This document shows positions 47,565-60,236 of a stretch of 64,000 bases of DNA, one piece after another. Where the stretch lies: the NCBI RefSeq assembly GCF_014805685.1, contig NC_060892.1:5940490-6004489 (forward strand), in the 5' to 3' direction. Position 1 is the stretch's first letter; the number at the start of each line of letters is the position of its first letter. The translations under genes and the position numbers were made by a program. Under the pieces are notes generated by a model that made no database searches, had not been told where the DNA came from, and saw nothing but the letters and a program-made list of their open reading frames with translations. This DNA is from Silurus meridionalis (lineage: Eukaryota > Chordata > Actinopteri > Siluriformes > Siluridae).

Positions 47565-48428
47565 AAGCAGCTATAAATGTAACTGTATGTATGTAGCTAT
47601 AAACAGTCGTTCCCTCACCAGCTTCTCTGATTCTTTCTTTTGTGAACATACCAAAAAAAATGAAACTCATATCATGTTAATAAAATTATTTATATTTTTG
47701 TATTATCTTTCATTTTTTTACATCTGACTCTGACAAAGTGCTGACACTGGAGATTCCTTCAATAAATATTCAATAAACATTTCCTTCAACGAAACACCAC
47801 CATATAATTTACCGGTTGCACACGTCATTCTTTTGCATTTATTCAATATGGTACAGATAGTCGAATTTATTAATTTGGTTCAGTTGGTTCAATTTGAAAA
47901 GACAGCAAATCATAATTTTACTTAAGTTCTATCCGACTTCAAAAACATGGCTGTTACGTCCCAGTCTAGGGTTGGGGCACACAGTGTGATTATGGGGGAA
48001 TGGAAACACAAACACCGGGGTATCGTAAACGGAAGGTGTATTGAATTATGTACAATACTATGCACCGGGACAGACTTTAGGGTGGACCAAGGCCAAAATA
48101 ATAAACAAGCCTTTGCAGTGAATCCGTTTTTGTCCAAAAACTGTCGTAAAAAAGACGTCACTGTGAACGAGCTGTTGCTATACAAAGAAAATGGTATTAG
48201 AGCAGGTGCATTGATATAAACCTCTGATTTGCAGTGTTACTTTAAAAGCTTAAACATTTTTCTGTGGGGACCCTTTTAATTGTAACTTTAAACTAAATTA
48301 AGGACAATTGTGTGCTTTTCTTCAGCTCTAAATTTGTCTTTAAAAAGATGCAAAATAAGAAATCACAATATATTGGTTAATCAGTAATCACCACATCTCT
48401 ACATTGTTGTAATGTTATTTTCTTTTTG
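47565..48428. other. Gene-free stretch before the RTE LINE
   Basis: AT-rich. The open frame at 47947-48219 begins with ATG and has 90 codons, but shows no domain, signal or family resemblance. Confidence 0.4.
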
Positions 48429-48447
48429 TATTGCGTGTCAGTGGGAA

Positions 48448-51400
48448 CCCAGCCATTAGGGAGGCACAAGCCAGTGCATTCTTAGTGCCGGTCCCAAGCC
48501 CGGTAAATGGGGAGGGTTGCGTTAGGAAGGGCATCCAGCGTAAAACATGTGCCAAATCAAATATGCGGATCACAAATGAGAATTTCATACCGGATCGGTC
48601 GAGGCCCGGGTTAACAACGACCGCCACAGGTATCGTTAGCCGACAGGGTACCGGTGAAAATTGGGCTACTGTTGGCCGAAGGAGGAAAAGGAGAGGAGGA
48701 AGACGTCTACAGAGACGGCAGGGAAAGGAGCAGTGTAGGAGAGTGGAGGTTCGGGTTGGTACTTTAAATGTTGGTACTATGACGGGTAAAGGGAGAGAAG
48801 TAGCTGATATGATGGAGAGGAGAAAGGTAGATATGCTGTGTGTTCAGGAGACCAAGTGGAAAGGGAGTAAGGCCAGGAACATTGGAGGTGGATTTAAACT
48901 GTTTTATCATGGTGTGGATGGAAAGAGAAATGGTGTAGGGGTGATTCTGAAGGAAGAGTACAGTAAGAGTGTAGTGGAGGTGAAGAGAGTTTCTGATAGG
49001 GTGATGATCGTGAAGGTGGAAGTTGAAGGATGATGATAAATGTCATCAGTGCCTATGCTCCACAAGTTGGCTGTGAGATGGAGGAGAAGGAAAGATTCTG
49101 GAGTGAATTAGATGAAGTGGTAGATGGTGTACCTAGGAAAGAACGGTTGGTGATTGGGGCGGACTTTAATGGGCATGTAGGTGAAGGGAACAGAGGTGAT
49201 GAGGAGGTGATGGGTAGGTATGGTTTTAAGGAGAGGAATGTGGAAGGGCAGATGGTGGTAGATTTTGCTAAAAGGATGGAAATGGCAGTGGTGAACACTT
49301 ATTTTAAGAAGAAGGAGGATCATAGGGTGACGATAAGAGTGGAGGAAGGTGCACACAGGTGGACTATGTGCTATGCAGGAGATGCAACCTGAAGGAGATT
49401 GGAGACTGTAAGGTGTTGGCAGGGGACAGTGTAGCTAGACAGCATAGGATGGTGGTCTGTAGGATGGTTTTGGAGGCGAAGAAGAAGAGGAGGAGAGTGA
49501 GGACTGAAAGAAGAATAAGATGGTGGAAACTGAAGGAGGAAGAGTGTAGTGTGAGGTTCAGGGAAGAGGTCAGAGAGAGGCTCAGTGGTGTTAAGGAGGT
49601 GTTGGATGATTGGGCAACTACTGCAGGAGTGATGAGGAGGCAGCTAGAAAAGTACTTGGTGTGACATCTGGAAATAGAAAGGAAGACAAGGAGACGTGGT
49701 GGTGGAATGAGGAAGTGCAGGAGAGCATAAGGAGAAAGAGGTTGGCAAAACAGAAGTGGGATAGACAGAGTGATGAGAAAAGTAGGCAGGAGTACAAGGA
49801 GATGCGGCAGCAGGTTAAGAGGATGTGGCGAAAGCCAAGGAAAAGGCATATGAGGAGCTGTATGAGAGGTTGGACACTAAGGAAGGAGAAAAGGATTTGT
49901 ACCGATTGGCCAGGCAGAGGGACCGAGCTGGAAAGGATGTACTGCAAGTTAGAGCAGTAAAGGATGGAGAGGGAAATGTGTTGACTAGTGAGGAGAGTGT
50001 GTTGAGAAGGTGGAGGGAGTATTTTGAGCAGCTGATGAATGAGGAAAATCAGAGAGAGAGAAGGTTGGATGATGTGGAGTTGGTGAAGCAGGATGTAGAT
50101 AGGATTAGTAAGGAGGAAGTGAGAGCAGCGATTAAGAGGATGAAGAGTGGAAAGTCGGTTGGACCAGATGACATACCGGTAGAAGCGTGAGATGTTTAGG
50201 AGAGATGGCAGTGAGTTTTGACCAGATTGTTTAACAGGATTTTGGAAGGTGAGAAGATGCCTGAGGAATGGAGAAGAAGTGTGCTGGTACCGATCTTTAA
50301 GCATAAAGGAGATGTGCAGACCTGCAGTAACTACAGGGGTATTAAGTTGATCAGTCACACCATGAAGTTATGGGAAAGAGTAGTGGAAGCCAGGCTGAGA
50401 GAAGAGGTGACCATCTGTAAGCAACAGTATGGTTTCATGCCGAGGAAGAGCACCACAGATGCCTTATTTGCTTTGAGAATGTTGATGGAGAAGTATAGAG
50501 AAGGACAGAAGGAATTGCATTGTGTATTTGTGGATTTAGAGAAGGCGTACGACAGGGTGCCAAGAGAGGAGTTGTGGTATTGTATGAGGAAGTCAGGTGT
50601 GTCAGAGAAGTATGTGAGGGTGGTGCAGGACATGTATGAGGACAGTGTGACGGCAGTGAAGTGTGCAGTAGGTACGACAGACTGGTTTAGAGTGAAGGTT
50701 GGACTGCATCAAGGATCGGCCCTGAGCCCTTTCCTGTTTGCAGTGGTGATGGACAGGTTGAGGTCAGACAGGAGTCTCCCTGGACTATGATGTTTGCGGA
50801 TGATATTGTGATTTGTTGTGAGAGTAGGGAGCAGGTTGAGAAGAGCCTGGAGAGGTGGAGATATGCGCTGGAGAGAAGGGGAATGAAACTCAGTAGGAGT
50901 AAGACAGAATACATGTGTGTGAATGAGAGGGAGGGCAGTGGAGTGGTGCGGTTGCAGGAGAAGAGCTTCAGAAGGTGGAGGAATTCAGGTACCTGGGGTC
51001 AACAGTGCAAAGTAATGGAGAGTGTGTTAGAGAAGTGAAGAAAAGAGTGCAGGCAGGGTGGAGTGGGTGGAGAAGAGTGACAGGAGTGATTTGTGATAGT
51101 AGGGTATCTGCAAAATTGAAAGGGAAAGTTTATAGGACTGTGGTGAGACCTGCGATGTTGTATGGTTTAGAGACAGTGGCATTGAGTAAAAGACAGGAGG
51201 TGGAGCTGGAGGTAGCAGAGCTGAAGATGTTGAGGTTTTCGTTGGGAGTGACGAGGATGGATAAGATTAGAAATGAGTTTATTAGAGGGACAGCGCATGT
51301 AGAATGTTTTGGTGACAAGGTGAGGGAGGCGAGATTGAGATGGTTTGGACATGTGCAGAGGAGGGACATGAATTATATTGGTAGAAGAATGCTGAGGATG

Positions 51401-51584
51401 GAGCCACCAGGTAGGAGGAAAAGAGGAAGGCCAAGAAGGAGGTTCATGGATGTGGTGAGGGAAGACATGCAGGTGGTTGGTGTGGGAGAGGCAGATGTAG
51501 AGGACAGGGTGGTATGGAGACGGATGATCCGCTGTGGCGACCCCTAATGGGAGCAGCCGAAAGAAGAAGAAGAAGGAGAAGAAG
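48448..51584 (+). mobile_element. Nearly full-length RTE-clade LINE with perfect target-site duplication
   Basis: The 3.1-kb element runs from CCCAGCCATTAGG to a (GAA)-rich end after CGACCCCTAATGGGAGC. The 19-base duplication TATTGCGTGTCAGTGGGAA lies at 48429-48447 and 51585-51603. It encodes an APE endonuclease (VQETKWKG, SAYAP, GADFNGHVG) and a reverse transcriptase ([12 protein letters not shown] motif [14 protein letters not shown] motif B, FADDIVI motif C), then a C-terminal RWFGHVQRR region. At least six frameshifts break the single ORF, so it cannot move itself. It is the reference for the fragments at 11454, 24186, 44308 and 54684, and for the SINE at 9492. Confidence 0.93.
48740..51547 (+). 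pseudogene. Broken endonuclease/reverse-transcriptase ORF of the RTE LINE
   Basis: Reading pieces lie at 48431-49033, 49030-49392, 49359-49664, 49610-49960, 49825-50190, 50218-50790, 50787-51038 and 50975-51547, each in a different frame from its neighbour or ended by a stop. Breaks fall near 49028, 49330, 49640, 49825, 50190, 50760 and 50960. In order the pieces cover the endonuclease, a basic linker, the RT fingers and palm, and a C-terminal arm. Frame breaks are small indels. Confidence 0.85.
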
Positions 51585-51603
51585 TATTGCGTGTCAGTGG
51601 GAA

Positions 51604-52190
51604 TTTCCTTTTTGGTTTAAATTTTTGGTTTTATCTGGGTCTGTACCCAAAACTGTTATTAGGTTTGAGGTTCAAGTTTATTTCTTTATCTCATACTGTA
51701 TATTACATACATAATGTAACATATGTAGTGATTTTCACATACACTAAATAGATTTGAAATAAAATATGGCTGAAAAAGTTAGGTGTCCCAATACTTTTGT
51801 CAATATAGTATATAATTTAATATTATATAATCAAGATAAATACTACAAATATAAGTTGGGATATATATTTTTTGAGAAACACCATCTCAAATTAAATATA
51901 ATACATTTTTAGCTAGAATAATATATTTTATTTGATGTCTAGGCATGATGAGTAAAACCCACTGAGTACATAAAAACGGCTTTATGCAATTTGTAAGTAA
52001 TAAAACACCGTGTTCTGTTTTAGAAAAGAAAATGAAGCTATGAGGTTTATTTCTCTTATACAACTTTTTTCCCTTGTGACTTCTTTGTGGGTTTTTTTAC
52101 TGCACACCTTATTATGGCACCCTAAATTCTATTACATGTGACATTTTCCTTCTCTAAACTCTGTACATGTGAAGCAGCTTCTGTTCTGTT
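51604..52190. other. Gene-free AT-rich stretch
   Basis: A short end of the Tc1 family (GGTGTCCCAATACTTTTGTC) lies at 51781-51800. Nothing else is recognised. Confidence 0.4.
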
Positions 52191-52194
52191 ATTT

Positions 52195-52337
52195 AGCTTT
52201 ATATTGTGTGACGTCGCTCTATGATGTTTTATGTAGCACCAGGGTTCTGGAGGAACGTTGTTTCATTTCACTGTGTACTGCGTCAGCTATATATGGTAGG
52301 AATGACAATAAAAGCTTCTCGACTTGACTTGACTTGA
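52195..52337 (+). mobile_element. Rex1/L2-like LINE 3' tail, 5'-truncated
   Basis: GTAGCACCAGGGTTCTGG, AACGTTGTTTCATTTCACTG and the end TGACAATAAAAGCTTCTCG, then ACTTG units, match the tail of the insert at 24388-25218. Confidence 0.8.
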
Positions 52338-53470
52338 AGCGGAACCCTGTATCTCCACAACTGTATCACAGCAGAAACAGAAAGACATTTTGTCCTCAAC
52401 ACTCACCACATCAGCCACCTCCATCTTGTCTATTTGTAGAGAAGTGTGTGGTTTCACCTGAGGAATGTGTACACACAAGATGATTCACACACAGCGGTTT
52501 CCCCAAACAACAAATAGGGCAATCAGCGTGTCTGGAAGGTTCCAGGAATAAACAAGCACCGTTTTGTCAAACAAGCCGTTTCTCTGTGACCACAGACGCC
52601 CCTGAAGACACGCTGCATGCTTTTGGATGTCTAAGGTGAACTTAAGATGTCTGGGTGGGCGACTGGAATCAGATATGAAGACACCCACCTCAGCAGGTTC
52701 ACGAGGTTAAAAAAAATTCTATATTAAAAAATGGCAATTTAGTGGCAGAATGTAGCCTATGCTGTTTATGCTGCACAGAAAGAAAGAACCGTTCTATTAG
52801 AAGTCAGTTCCTGGTTACCTGGTAAGCTGAGAAGAATAAATTAGGTACTGTAAAATATAATATATTGTGATGTATGTGCATCTCCACAACTGAGGCTGAT
52901 GGGATTTTCATCTTAAAGCATAGGCAATGATACAATACATTCAAGATACATGTGAAGCAGCTACCAATGTGATGTGATTCGATATGATATGATTCACCCC
53001 TATTACAATGCGGTCCGATTTCTATTTGATTTAATGCAATACGATGCATGGTTCAGACAGACAGCAAATCATAATCTTTCACAAACATGCATTTGTAGTG
53101 CAAAAAGAAAGGAAAAATAAGATTAAATAAAACCTCCTGTTCTGTCTTCTGTCAGGAAGATGCAGCTCTACCTCTGCCATGTTAATCTGTATTCTATGTG
53201 ACTCTCAGGACACGCCTCGGTTTCCATAGTGTTGTAATGCGTCATATTCACATAGCAGCAGCGGTGCTGAGAGAACGCGCTCGAGAAACAGTTCAGCGAG
53301 GAGAAATCAATCTACATATCAAAATTTCACTAATTGGTCACTTTCTAAATATTAAAAGTATAGCAAATCAAATAATAATTACATATAAAGAAATCATGTT
53401 TTATTGATTCAAATATGTTAAAAACGATGCACACTTTTTAAAACCGATGCATCACATCGCTAACTTTTAT
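52338..53470. other. Gene-free stretch with worn repeat
   Basis: Positions 52970-53060 and 53420-53460 hold GATGCA-containing words in opposite orientation (CAATACGATGCATGG and AACCGATGCATCACATCG), a pattern seen in worn DNA transposons. No exon is supported. Confidence 0.35.
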
Positions 53471-53473
53471 ATC

Positions 53474-54120
53474 TACCGTAATTTCCGTACTATAAAGCAC
53501 ACCCAAATATAAGCCGCACCCACTGAATTTTACAAAGATTTTTATTTTGACATAAATACGCCGCACCTGTCTATACGCCGCAGGTATACACTGAAACTAA
53601 TGAACTTTACACAGGCTTTAATGAAAGACACTAAATGCAATATGTTCTATTAGGAGCAGAGCACGTCACTGCATTTTTTCAGTATTACTGCATGTGTGTA
53701 AGACTGAAGATTATGTCCTTATTATTTTTTGATGCTGATTTCGAAGTTTCTTTGACTAACCCATAACGCTGTTGCCAAGAAAAATAAAAAAGCACGAGTT
53801 TTGGAAACCTGTCTGTGCTTATATGATTTCTGTTGCAACTGGAGTTAGCGAGCTCTCCCTTCACCCAGACTCAATGCATTACAACGCCTTGTATCTAAAC
53901 AGTAGCCGACCAAGTAAGTAATTGTTCACTGTCTTCCTCCTTCCTTTCACAACTATTTCTCTCAGGAGTTTATCTTTTGGCATCGTCGTGCGTTTAAAAA
54001 AAAAAACTTTTTTTCTCCCGAAGCCGTGCAGCTCAGAACACAGGTGAGGTGCGTTTTTTCGTTTCTGTTCGGAAATGTAATTGGTCTAATGTTATGGGGC
54101 TCAGTTTTTTGGTTTGAAGT
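53474..54120. repeat. Dispersed repeat with ATAAGCCGCACCCACTGAA motif
   Basis: ACCGTAATTTCCGTACTATA and ATAAGCCGCACCCACTGAA, then TACGCCGCACCTG and TACGCCGCAGG, give an internally repetitive start. The right limit is uncertain. No coding sequence. Confidence 0.5.
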
Positions 54121-54683
54121 TTGTGAAACCGGGAAAAACCCAGGAAAAATTCATATGTGCTGATGCAAATCCCTACTGTATACTAAATAATGAACAAGCT
54201 TGCATGCAACAAATATTGTTTGCTATTTAAAAGTTGTCTCATGTGTCATTAATATCAATAATAACAGTTTTACATTTTTTATTCAACCTAAAACTAATAA
54301 ACTGCAGCTTTTCTTTACATACACAACAAAAATAAAACGGCACTTTATAAAATACGTTAAAATTTTTTTCTAAAAATATATAATTCTGAATGATGCTTAA
54401 CGGCTTGCTAGGTATAGTAACTTAATACAGAGCTGAGTAGTTGATGAGGTAACACTCCAGCAAACAAGCTTCATCGTCAAATACGTGCCTGATATTCAGA
54501 AATCTTAAACATAAAGAATTCAGAAAGCAGCAGTTTTTTTATGATTTATAAAGAATGTATAAAATAAAATAAAAGTGTAATTGGAGTCACTTTTGGAGTA
54601 AAGAAGAGCAATAGAAATTTAAAATTTGCATTCAGAATTCAATTATATTATTTTTGTATAGTACTTTCAACAATGGATATTTT
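54121..54683. other. Gene-free AT-rich stretch
   Basis: No exon and no mobile element recognised. Confidence 0.4.
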
Positions 54684-55133
54684 GTTTATAGGACTGTGGT
54701 GAGACCTGCGATGTTGTATGGTTTAGAGACAGTGGCATTGAGTAAAAGACAGGAGGAGGAGCTGGAGGTAGCAGAGGTGAAGATGTTGAGGTTTTCTTTG
54801 GGAGTGACGACAATGGACAGGATTAGAAATGAGTTTATCAGAGGGACAGCGCATGTAGGACGTTTTGGAGACAAGGTGAGGGAGGTGAGATTGAGATGGT
54901 TTGGACATGTGCAGAGGAGGAACATGGGGTATATCAGTAGGAGAATGCTGAGGATGGAGCCACCAGGAAGGAGGAAAAGAGGAAGACCAAGGAGGAGGTT
55001 TATGGATGTGGTGAGGGAAAACATGCAGGTAGTTGGTTTGAAAGAGACAGATGTAGAGGACAGGGTGGTATAGAGACGGATGATCCGCTGTAGTGACCCC
55101 TAATGGGAAAAGACGAAAGAAGAAGAAGAAGAA
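54684..55133 (+). mobile_element. 5'-truncated RTE LINE fragment
   Basis: It begins at TTTATAGGACTGTGG, the same point as the copy at 11454, and reads open for 125 codons of the RT C-terminus ([14 protein letters not shown] to VVGLKETDVEDRVV). It ends with GTGACCCCTAATGGGA and a GAA tail. Confidence 0.9.
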
Positions 55134-55335
55134 GAACAGTTAATATTTTCTAAAATCAGCTTATAAATTTGTCCCTATTAATTTATCTCTAATCAATGAG
55201 CCAGCCTGTGTGACACCTTAAAGGAAACCAGATTTAGAAAGAAACCCATCCTCATCCTCAGGCGTGTATGAAGAACAGGTTTGGCTACATATCGCTGGAA
55301 AAGTCTGATGTCCCAATACTTTTGCCCATATAGAG

Positions 55336-55376
<41 letters not shown>

Positions 55377-56583
55377 GTGTGTGTTGGCTCCATGTCCCCA
55401 GACTCACCCTGACCTTATGATAAACCTTGTTATTGAAGGATAAATGATGGAGATGGTGCTCTAAGCAGTGCATTGTTTTTCCCTCTGAAACAAATGCAAA
55501 AATGTGCGATTCCACGTGGTCACATGCCAGTGCTCTTACTCATACACATTCCACACGAGATTTAAATCTCTGAAAACACAACGCACACAGAAAATTCCCG
55601 TCCTATTCCGCATACCCACTGCCTTACTGTTATGGTGAGTGGGAGTTTTCAGTATGAGGAAAGGAACAAAGAACAGGGAGTGTGGAAGTGAAGTGAAGCG
55701 ACGTGAAGGCAGAATCCATGTTAATGAGACAGTCTGGGTGAGACCCAGAGTCTGGGTGTGGCAGGTTTGACTTTGATTAGAGCAATTTTTCTGAAAAGAT
55801 GTGAAAAGAAGGAGTGACATGTGAATTAATAATGGAGTAGACAGGGTGCAGCATGCCTTCAGGATCAGCCCTCACAGATCAGCTCGAGATTCCTTGGATG
55901 CTTGAAATTCAACACTTCAGAGTTGCTTGAATAAGAACTGCAATAAATTCAAAATGCAGTAATGTTTGTGCTTCTCTGCTCTAAATATATAGTGAAATTA
56001 TGATAAATTCGGAATAAAGATATGCTTGTGGTTTTTCAAATAGATTAATAGAACAAATAGACAATAAATGAAAGATATATTTCTGATCAAACATTTTAAT
56101 AAATAATAATAAAGATAATAGAAAATGACAATTACATTTAAAACAAAAGAATTAAGAGGATGAGTCTGCGTTCTCACCCTTCAATAATTCAATGAATGAA
56201 TTCACTTGTATTTAAATTTGTGTATTTATCCCTGATGAGGACGCCTGGGGCAACTGGGCCAAAAAAAAAGAAACGAGGAATAAGACTCAAAAGGGAACCC
56301 ATCCTCATCTGAGTGACAATAAGAGTGTGATGATAAATCATTAAAACATTACAAACACCAGAGTGTGAGAAATATCATGAGCATCTGGAATGTGTGATTA
56401 TGAGTAATGTTCTTTCTAGAGTTGTGGAACCAGAAGCATCGTTTCATTACTATTCCTTAGCAGTTGTTTTGACAATAAAAATTTAATTAAAGCCTGTAAA
56501 GCACCTGAAAATATCACCATCGGCAATCATTAAGACAAAAAAGACATAAAGCAAAAACATTTATTTAGACAATAAGACATTGA

Positions 56584-56624
<41 letters not shown>

Positions 56625-57900
56625 AGAAAATAAAAGCAATAGAAAAGATCTGAAAAAATAGACAAGAAAAATATTCTAACAATGAAACCCACATGATTTT
56701 TTAAAGCTGCTCTACAAACAGAAATAAAAAAAATTATCACATTTAGGATTAATGTACTGGATTGAATCTTTTTAATTTAAGCCCAAATTTAATCTAACCC
56801 TTTCTGAAATAGACCTTCTCAGAATCTCAGAAAGAAATAAAAGCAGCTTGTTTATTGGTGGAGAAAAAGAGAGTTTATTAGTTCCAGCACTGCAGGATTA
56901 TTGGAGATATATTCTCTTCTTGAATATGAATAAACAGAGAGATGGAGAAACCACAGAAAGAGCGCTTAAACCATCTTATCCATGGAAAAGAAAATCTAAT
57001 AATAACAATTGATGCATAAAATGTTTTCTCTGTTTTTATAGACAAATGTGTTTCCATACATCCTGATGTGTTTACACTTTTAATGGGCTTTCCACAGGAA
57101 ATACTGTTCCTCATTACAGCAACAGACACACATAGAGAGCAGTGGCCTGTAAGAGAGAAAGAGGGATAGAGAAAGAAAGAGTAGAGTTAAATGCAGTAAT
57201 ATTTGAGCATGTACACCATAGCACACTACCTGTACATAGTGACAAATAAACACAAACGCCAGGTAGAGACTGGTGTTAGACACCAAGGAGAGCATGTTTC
57301 ACTCAGAAAAACATTGTCTCCACTACAACAGAACACATCTGAGCTACACGTTAACACAAAGTGCACAAAATACACACAGATCTGACACACCAATAAACCA
57401 AATATTCCACAATCTGTGAAAAACTTCTCTTTCAACCAGATAAAAGCTGCTGTATATTAGCGACACAATATTAGGAACAGTGTGTGATCTGCTTCGTTCT
57501 TGTGTTTTCTTCTCATTGTTAGAATTGCTCTGTATTATTATTTTTTTACTAATTTTATTTCATTTATTCTTCCTTTAAATATTCTGTATATAACACTTCA
57601 TATTGTTTTCAATGTATGTACATTGCAATTTTTTCATTTTATTTCATTTGCTTTGGCGATACAAACGTATACTTGTATGAGTACTTCGATATCATGGCAA
57701 TAACACACTCAAAAACAGAGAGAGAGAGAAAAGAGGGAGAGATATAGAAATGTCCAATAGAGGAAAATAAATAATAAATATAAAAAGTCTTGCAGCTTGG
57801 TAACCAATCCGCTGAGGGTGATTTTATATCATATATGAACAGTCCAGACTGTACACAGAAAGATTTTCCATAGAAAATTATAAAACTGTTATATGTATTT
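55134..57900. other. Gene-free stretch with short repeats
   Basis: It holds a Tc1 end fragment (55308-55333), (GT)n (55339-55384), a dispersed repeat of the GAACCCATCCTCAT family (56200-56340) and (TA)n (56586-56619). Other sequence is AT-rich and without exons. Confidence 0.45.
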
Positions 57901-57968
57901 ATGTTAATTAAGGGGGTTTCAAGTCAAACCAGGACTTTATTCTTTTGGTAAAAGAAATCGGTGTGTGC

Positions 57969-58145
57969 ATGGAACAGCGTGCGGTGATGACGTTTCTTGT
58001 GAATGAATGCGTAAAACCCATGGATTTCTACAGGAGACTTCAAGCACAGTACGATGATGAAATTCAGCTGCGGTAAGACATTTGAATGGTGTAAATGTTT
58101 CAAAAACGGCTGTACGTCCATCAGTGACGAGCCGCTCATGGTGGT
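57969..58145 (+). pseudogene. Mariner-type transposase N-terminal relic
   Basis: From an ATG at 57969, MEQRAVMTFLVNECVKP and FYRRLQAQY resemble the helix-turn-helix start of mariner transposases. After a +1 frame change, KTFEWCKCFKNGCTSISDEP continues the domain (the W...FKNG...SI.DEP pattern). Only this end is present. Confidence 0.7.
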
Positions 58146-58237
58146 TCCCTGAACTAAAAAAACAAAGCAAAAAAAATCCTCATTTGACTGGAACTCCCCT
58201 CATTTATTTTTTTAACAGCTATAGTTAGTGTGAAAGG

Positions 58238-58385
58238 TCTGCTTAAGTTCAAACTCCAGCTCTATCAAGCTGCTACTGCTGGGCCCTTGAGCATGACCCT
58301 TTACCCTCAACTGTTCAGCTGTATAAATTAGATACCTGGAAATCGCTCTGGTTAACAGCATCTGCCAAACACCATTAATGTAACT
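58238..58385 (+). repeat. SINE-like repeat, tail type 1
   Basis: CTGCTGGGCCCTTGAGCATG, ATCGCTCTGGTTAACAGC and CATCTGCCAAACACC follow in the same order as at 40088-40262. Confidence 0.6.
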
Positions 58386-58528
58386 TTTCATGTCATGAAA
58401 ATGTAAACCTCATTGCTGACTGTTAACTCTGACACTCTGTTGATGAGAACATTACTGAGAACATTTCCATTCTCTTCTTCAGCAGAAATCATGTGAGCTG
58501 CACATGCAACTGATATAGAACAATTCAG

Positions 58529-58570
<42 letters not shown>

Positions 58571-58656
58571 TTATCACACAATCATATCACAAATACACTA
58601 TCTGTCCATAAAATGTGCTTATACAGCTGACTGGGCATTGTTCCTGTTACCATGAA

Positions 58657-58693
<37 letters not shown>

Positions 58694-59220
58694 ACCTATG
58701 TTTATTACACACTTCCTGCAGGATGGAGCTGTACAGAAGGCTGTTAGTGGGTGGTGTGTGTGTGTGTGCGTAGGTGGATGGACACACAGACATGGGAAAC
58801 AATGTACAGACAGACAGAAAGACAGACAGACACACAAAGAGCGCTCTGTCTGCGGAAGCTCAGCAGTGTTTCATATTCCCACATAAGACGCCTCCAGGGA
58901 ACTAAAAGGCCCCCAAAAGTCACAATGTCATCAAAGTTTATCAAACCATCTCAAGATGAAATTGAACACTTGTTTTTAGTCTCATTGTGTGTTTTTACCC
59001 CCGATACTCCATTTCCTGTGTTATAGCCTGATATTATTTTACTTTAAACCCATTTTATTAAACTCTCAGGTAGCAGTGCTGGTGGTGAAGCTATCAGAGA
59101 CTTTTTTTTATGATAGTAGAAGGAGGCAGAAAAATGAATGATAGCCTGGTACTATCACTATTACCTATTACTGATAGGTGGCGCACATGTCGACGACCGG
59201 TCCAGACACCGTTAATCAAG
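58386..59220. other. Gene-free stretch with GT and CA microsatellites
   Basis: (GT)n at 58531-58569, (CA)n at 58659-58689 and a GACAGACA run near 58800-58835. No exon. Confidence 0.45.
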
Positions 59221-59573
59221 ATGGCAGACAACAGTGTTAGTGAGTGTATGGAACGTCATGTGGTAAAGTTTCTTGAACAAAGTAAAACTCGTGTATATCT
59301 GAATAAGTGTTCAGCCGCAGCAGGACATCTGAATAGTGTAAACGTTTCAAACGTTTATGTCTGTCAGTGACTATCCGGCTCATAGTGGTTCCCAGCCCAC
59401 AGCAGTCATTCCTGTGAGCATGTGGAATGCCTGATCCTGGATAATTGATGCATAACTTGTGAAATTGCACAGACGAAACTTTCTGTGGGAACGGTGAACA
59501 CTATCATTCACCAGGCTGTCCTAGGATGGTTCGGGCATACTGACAAATCTTTCTATAATGGCAGTTTAAAATA
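59221..59573 (+). pseudogene. Second mariner-type transposase relic
   Basis: MERHVVKFLEQSKTR from about 59251 parallels the relic at 57969. After frame changes, EIAQTKLSVGTVNTIIH at 59461 onward resembles the second helix-turn-helix of mariner transposases. The catalytic part is missing. Confidence 0.65.
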
Positions 59574-59865
59574 AATCATTTTCATAAAAAACGGACCAAA
59601 AATTTAGAACCTTTAAAAAGTAAAGCAGGTTTCCACACCTTCAAATTTCTATTCTTTTATAAACTCAAAAGTCCCATTTTGACTGGAACACCCCATGTAA
59701 CTGTCAGTCCACACAAGCAAAAACCTCTGCAGTGATAACAGGATATTCTCACACCACCATGTGGACTTTGAACTCATTGAATGGAGGCTACAGTTGTATT
59801 AGTAATGACATTCTTTATGTCTTCTATTATAATGGATATATTTTGAAAACTTGGTACAGGAGTTT

Positions 59866-60085
59866 GTGGTAGCTCATTGGCTAAGTCTCTGGGGTACTGA
59901 TTAGCAGGTCAGGGGTTCAAGTCCCAGCATTGCCAAGCTTCCACTTATGGGTCCTTGAGCTCTGCCCTACAGGGATTCAGTAACGTGGCTCAATCTGCAC
60001 TCTGACCTCAGCTTTCTAACATTGCTGGGATACGCAAAAATATTTCACTATGCTGCAAAGTACATGTGACAAGTATAAAACCCTT
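59866..60085 (+). repeat. tRNA-derived SINE-like repeat, tail type 2
   Basis: GTGGTAGCTCATTGGCTAAG is A-box-like and GGGTTCAAGTCCC is a near-perfect B box. CATTGCTGGGATACGC, TTTCACTATGCTGC and GTGACAAGTATAA give the tail shared with 13895-14055. Confidence 0.7.
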
Positions 60086-60236
60086 CCACCTTTCTTACTG
60101 TCTGCAGAGAAGTAATCTGAGACACATCTACTGAAGGTTGAAAGGTTTTTTTTAACTTTTATCCAATTTTCCTCCTCATTTCAACCAGGTATTTTACTTT
60201 TGCACCTTTTTAACCATTATTTGTATATGTCTAGTT

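Noticed and set aside
47947..48219. ATG-started 90-codon ORF
   Set aside because: No domain, no splice context, no family likeness; likely chance or old repeat.
49618..50358. Long minus-strand frame of 246 codons
   Set aside because: It is the antisense of the RTE LINE reverse-transcriptase ORF; low-complexity Ser/Leu composition confirms it is a shadow.
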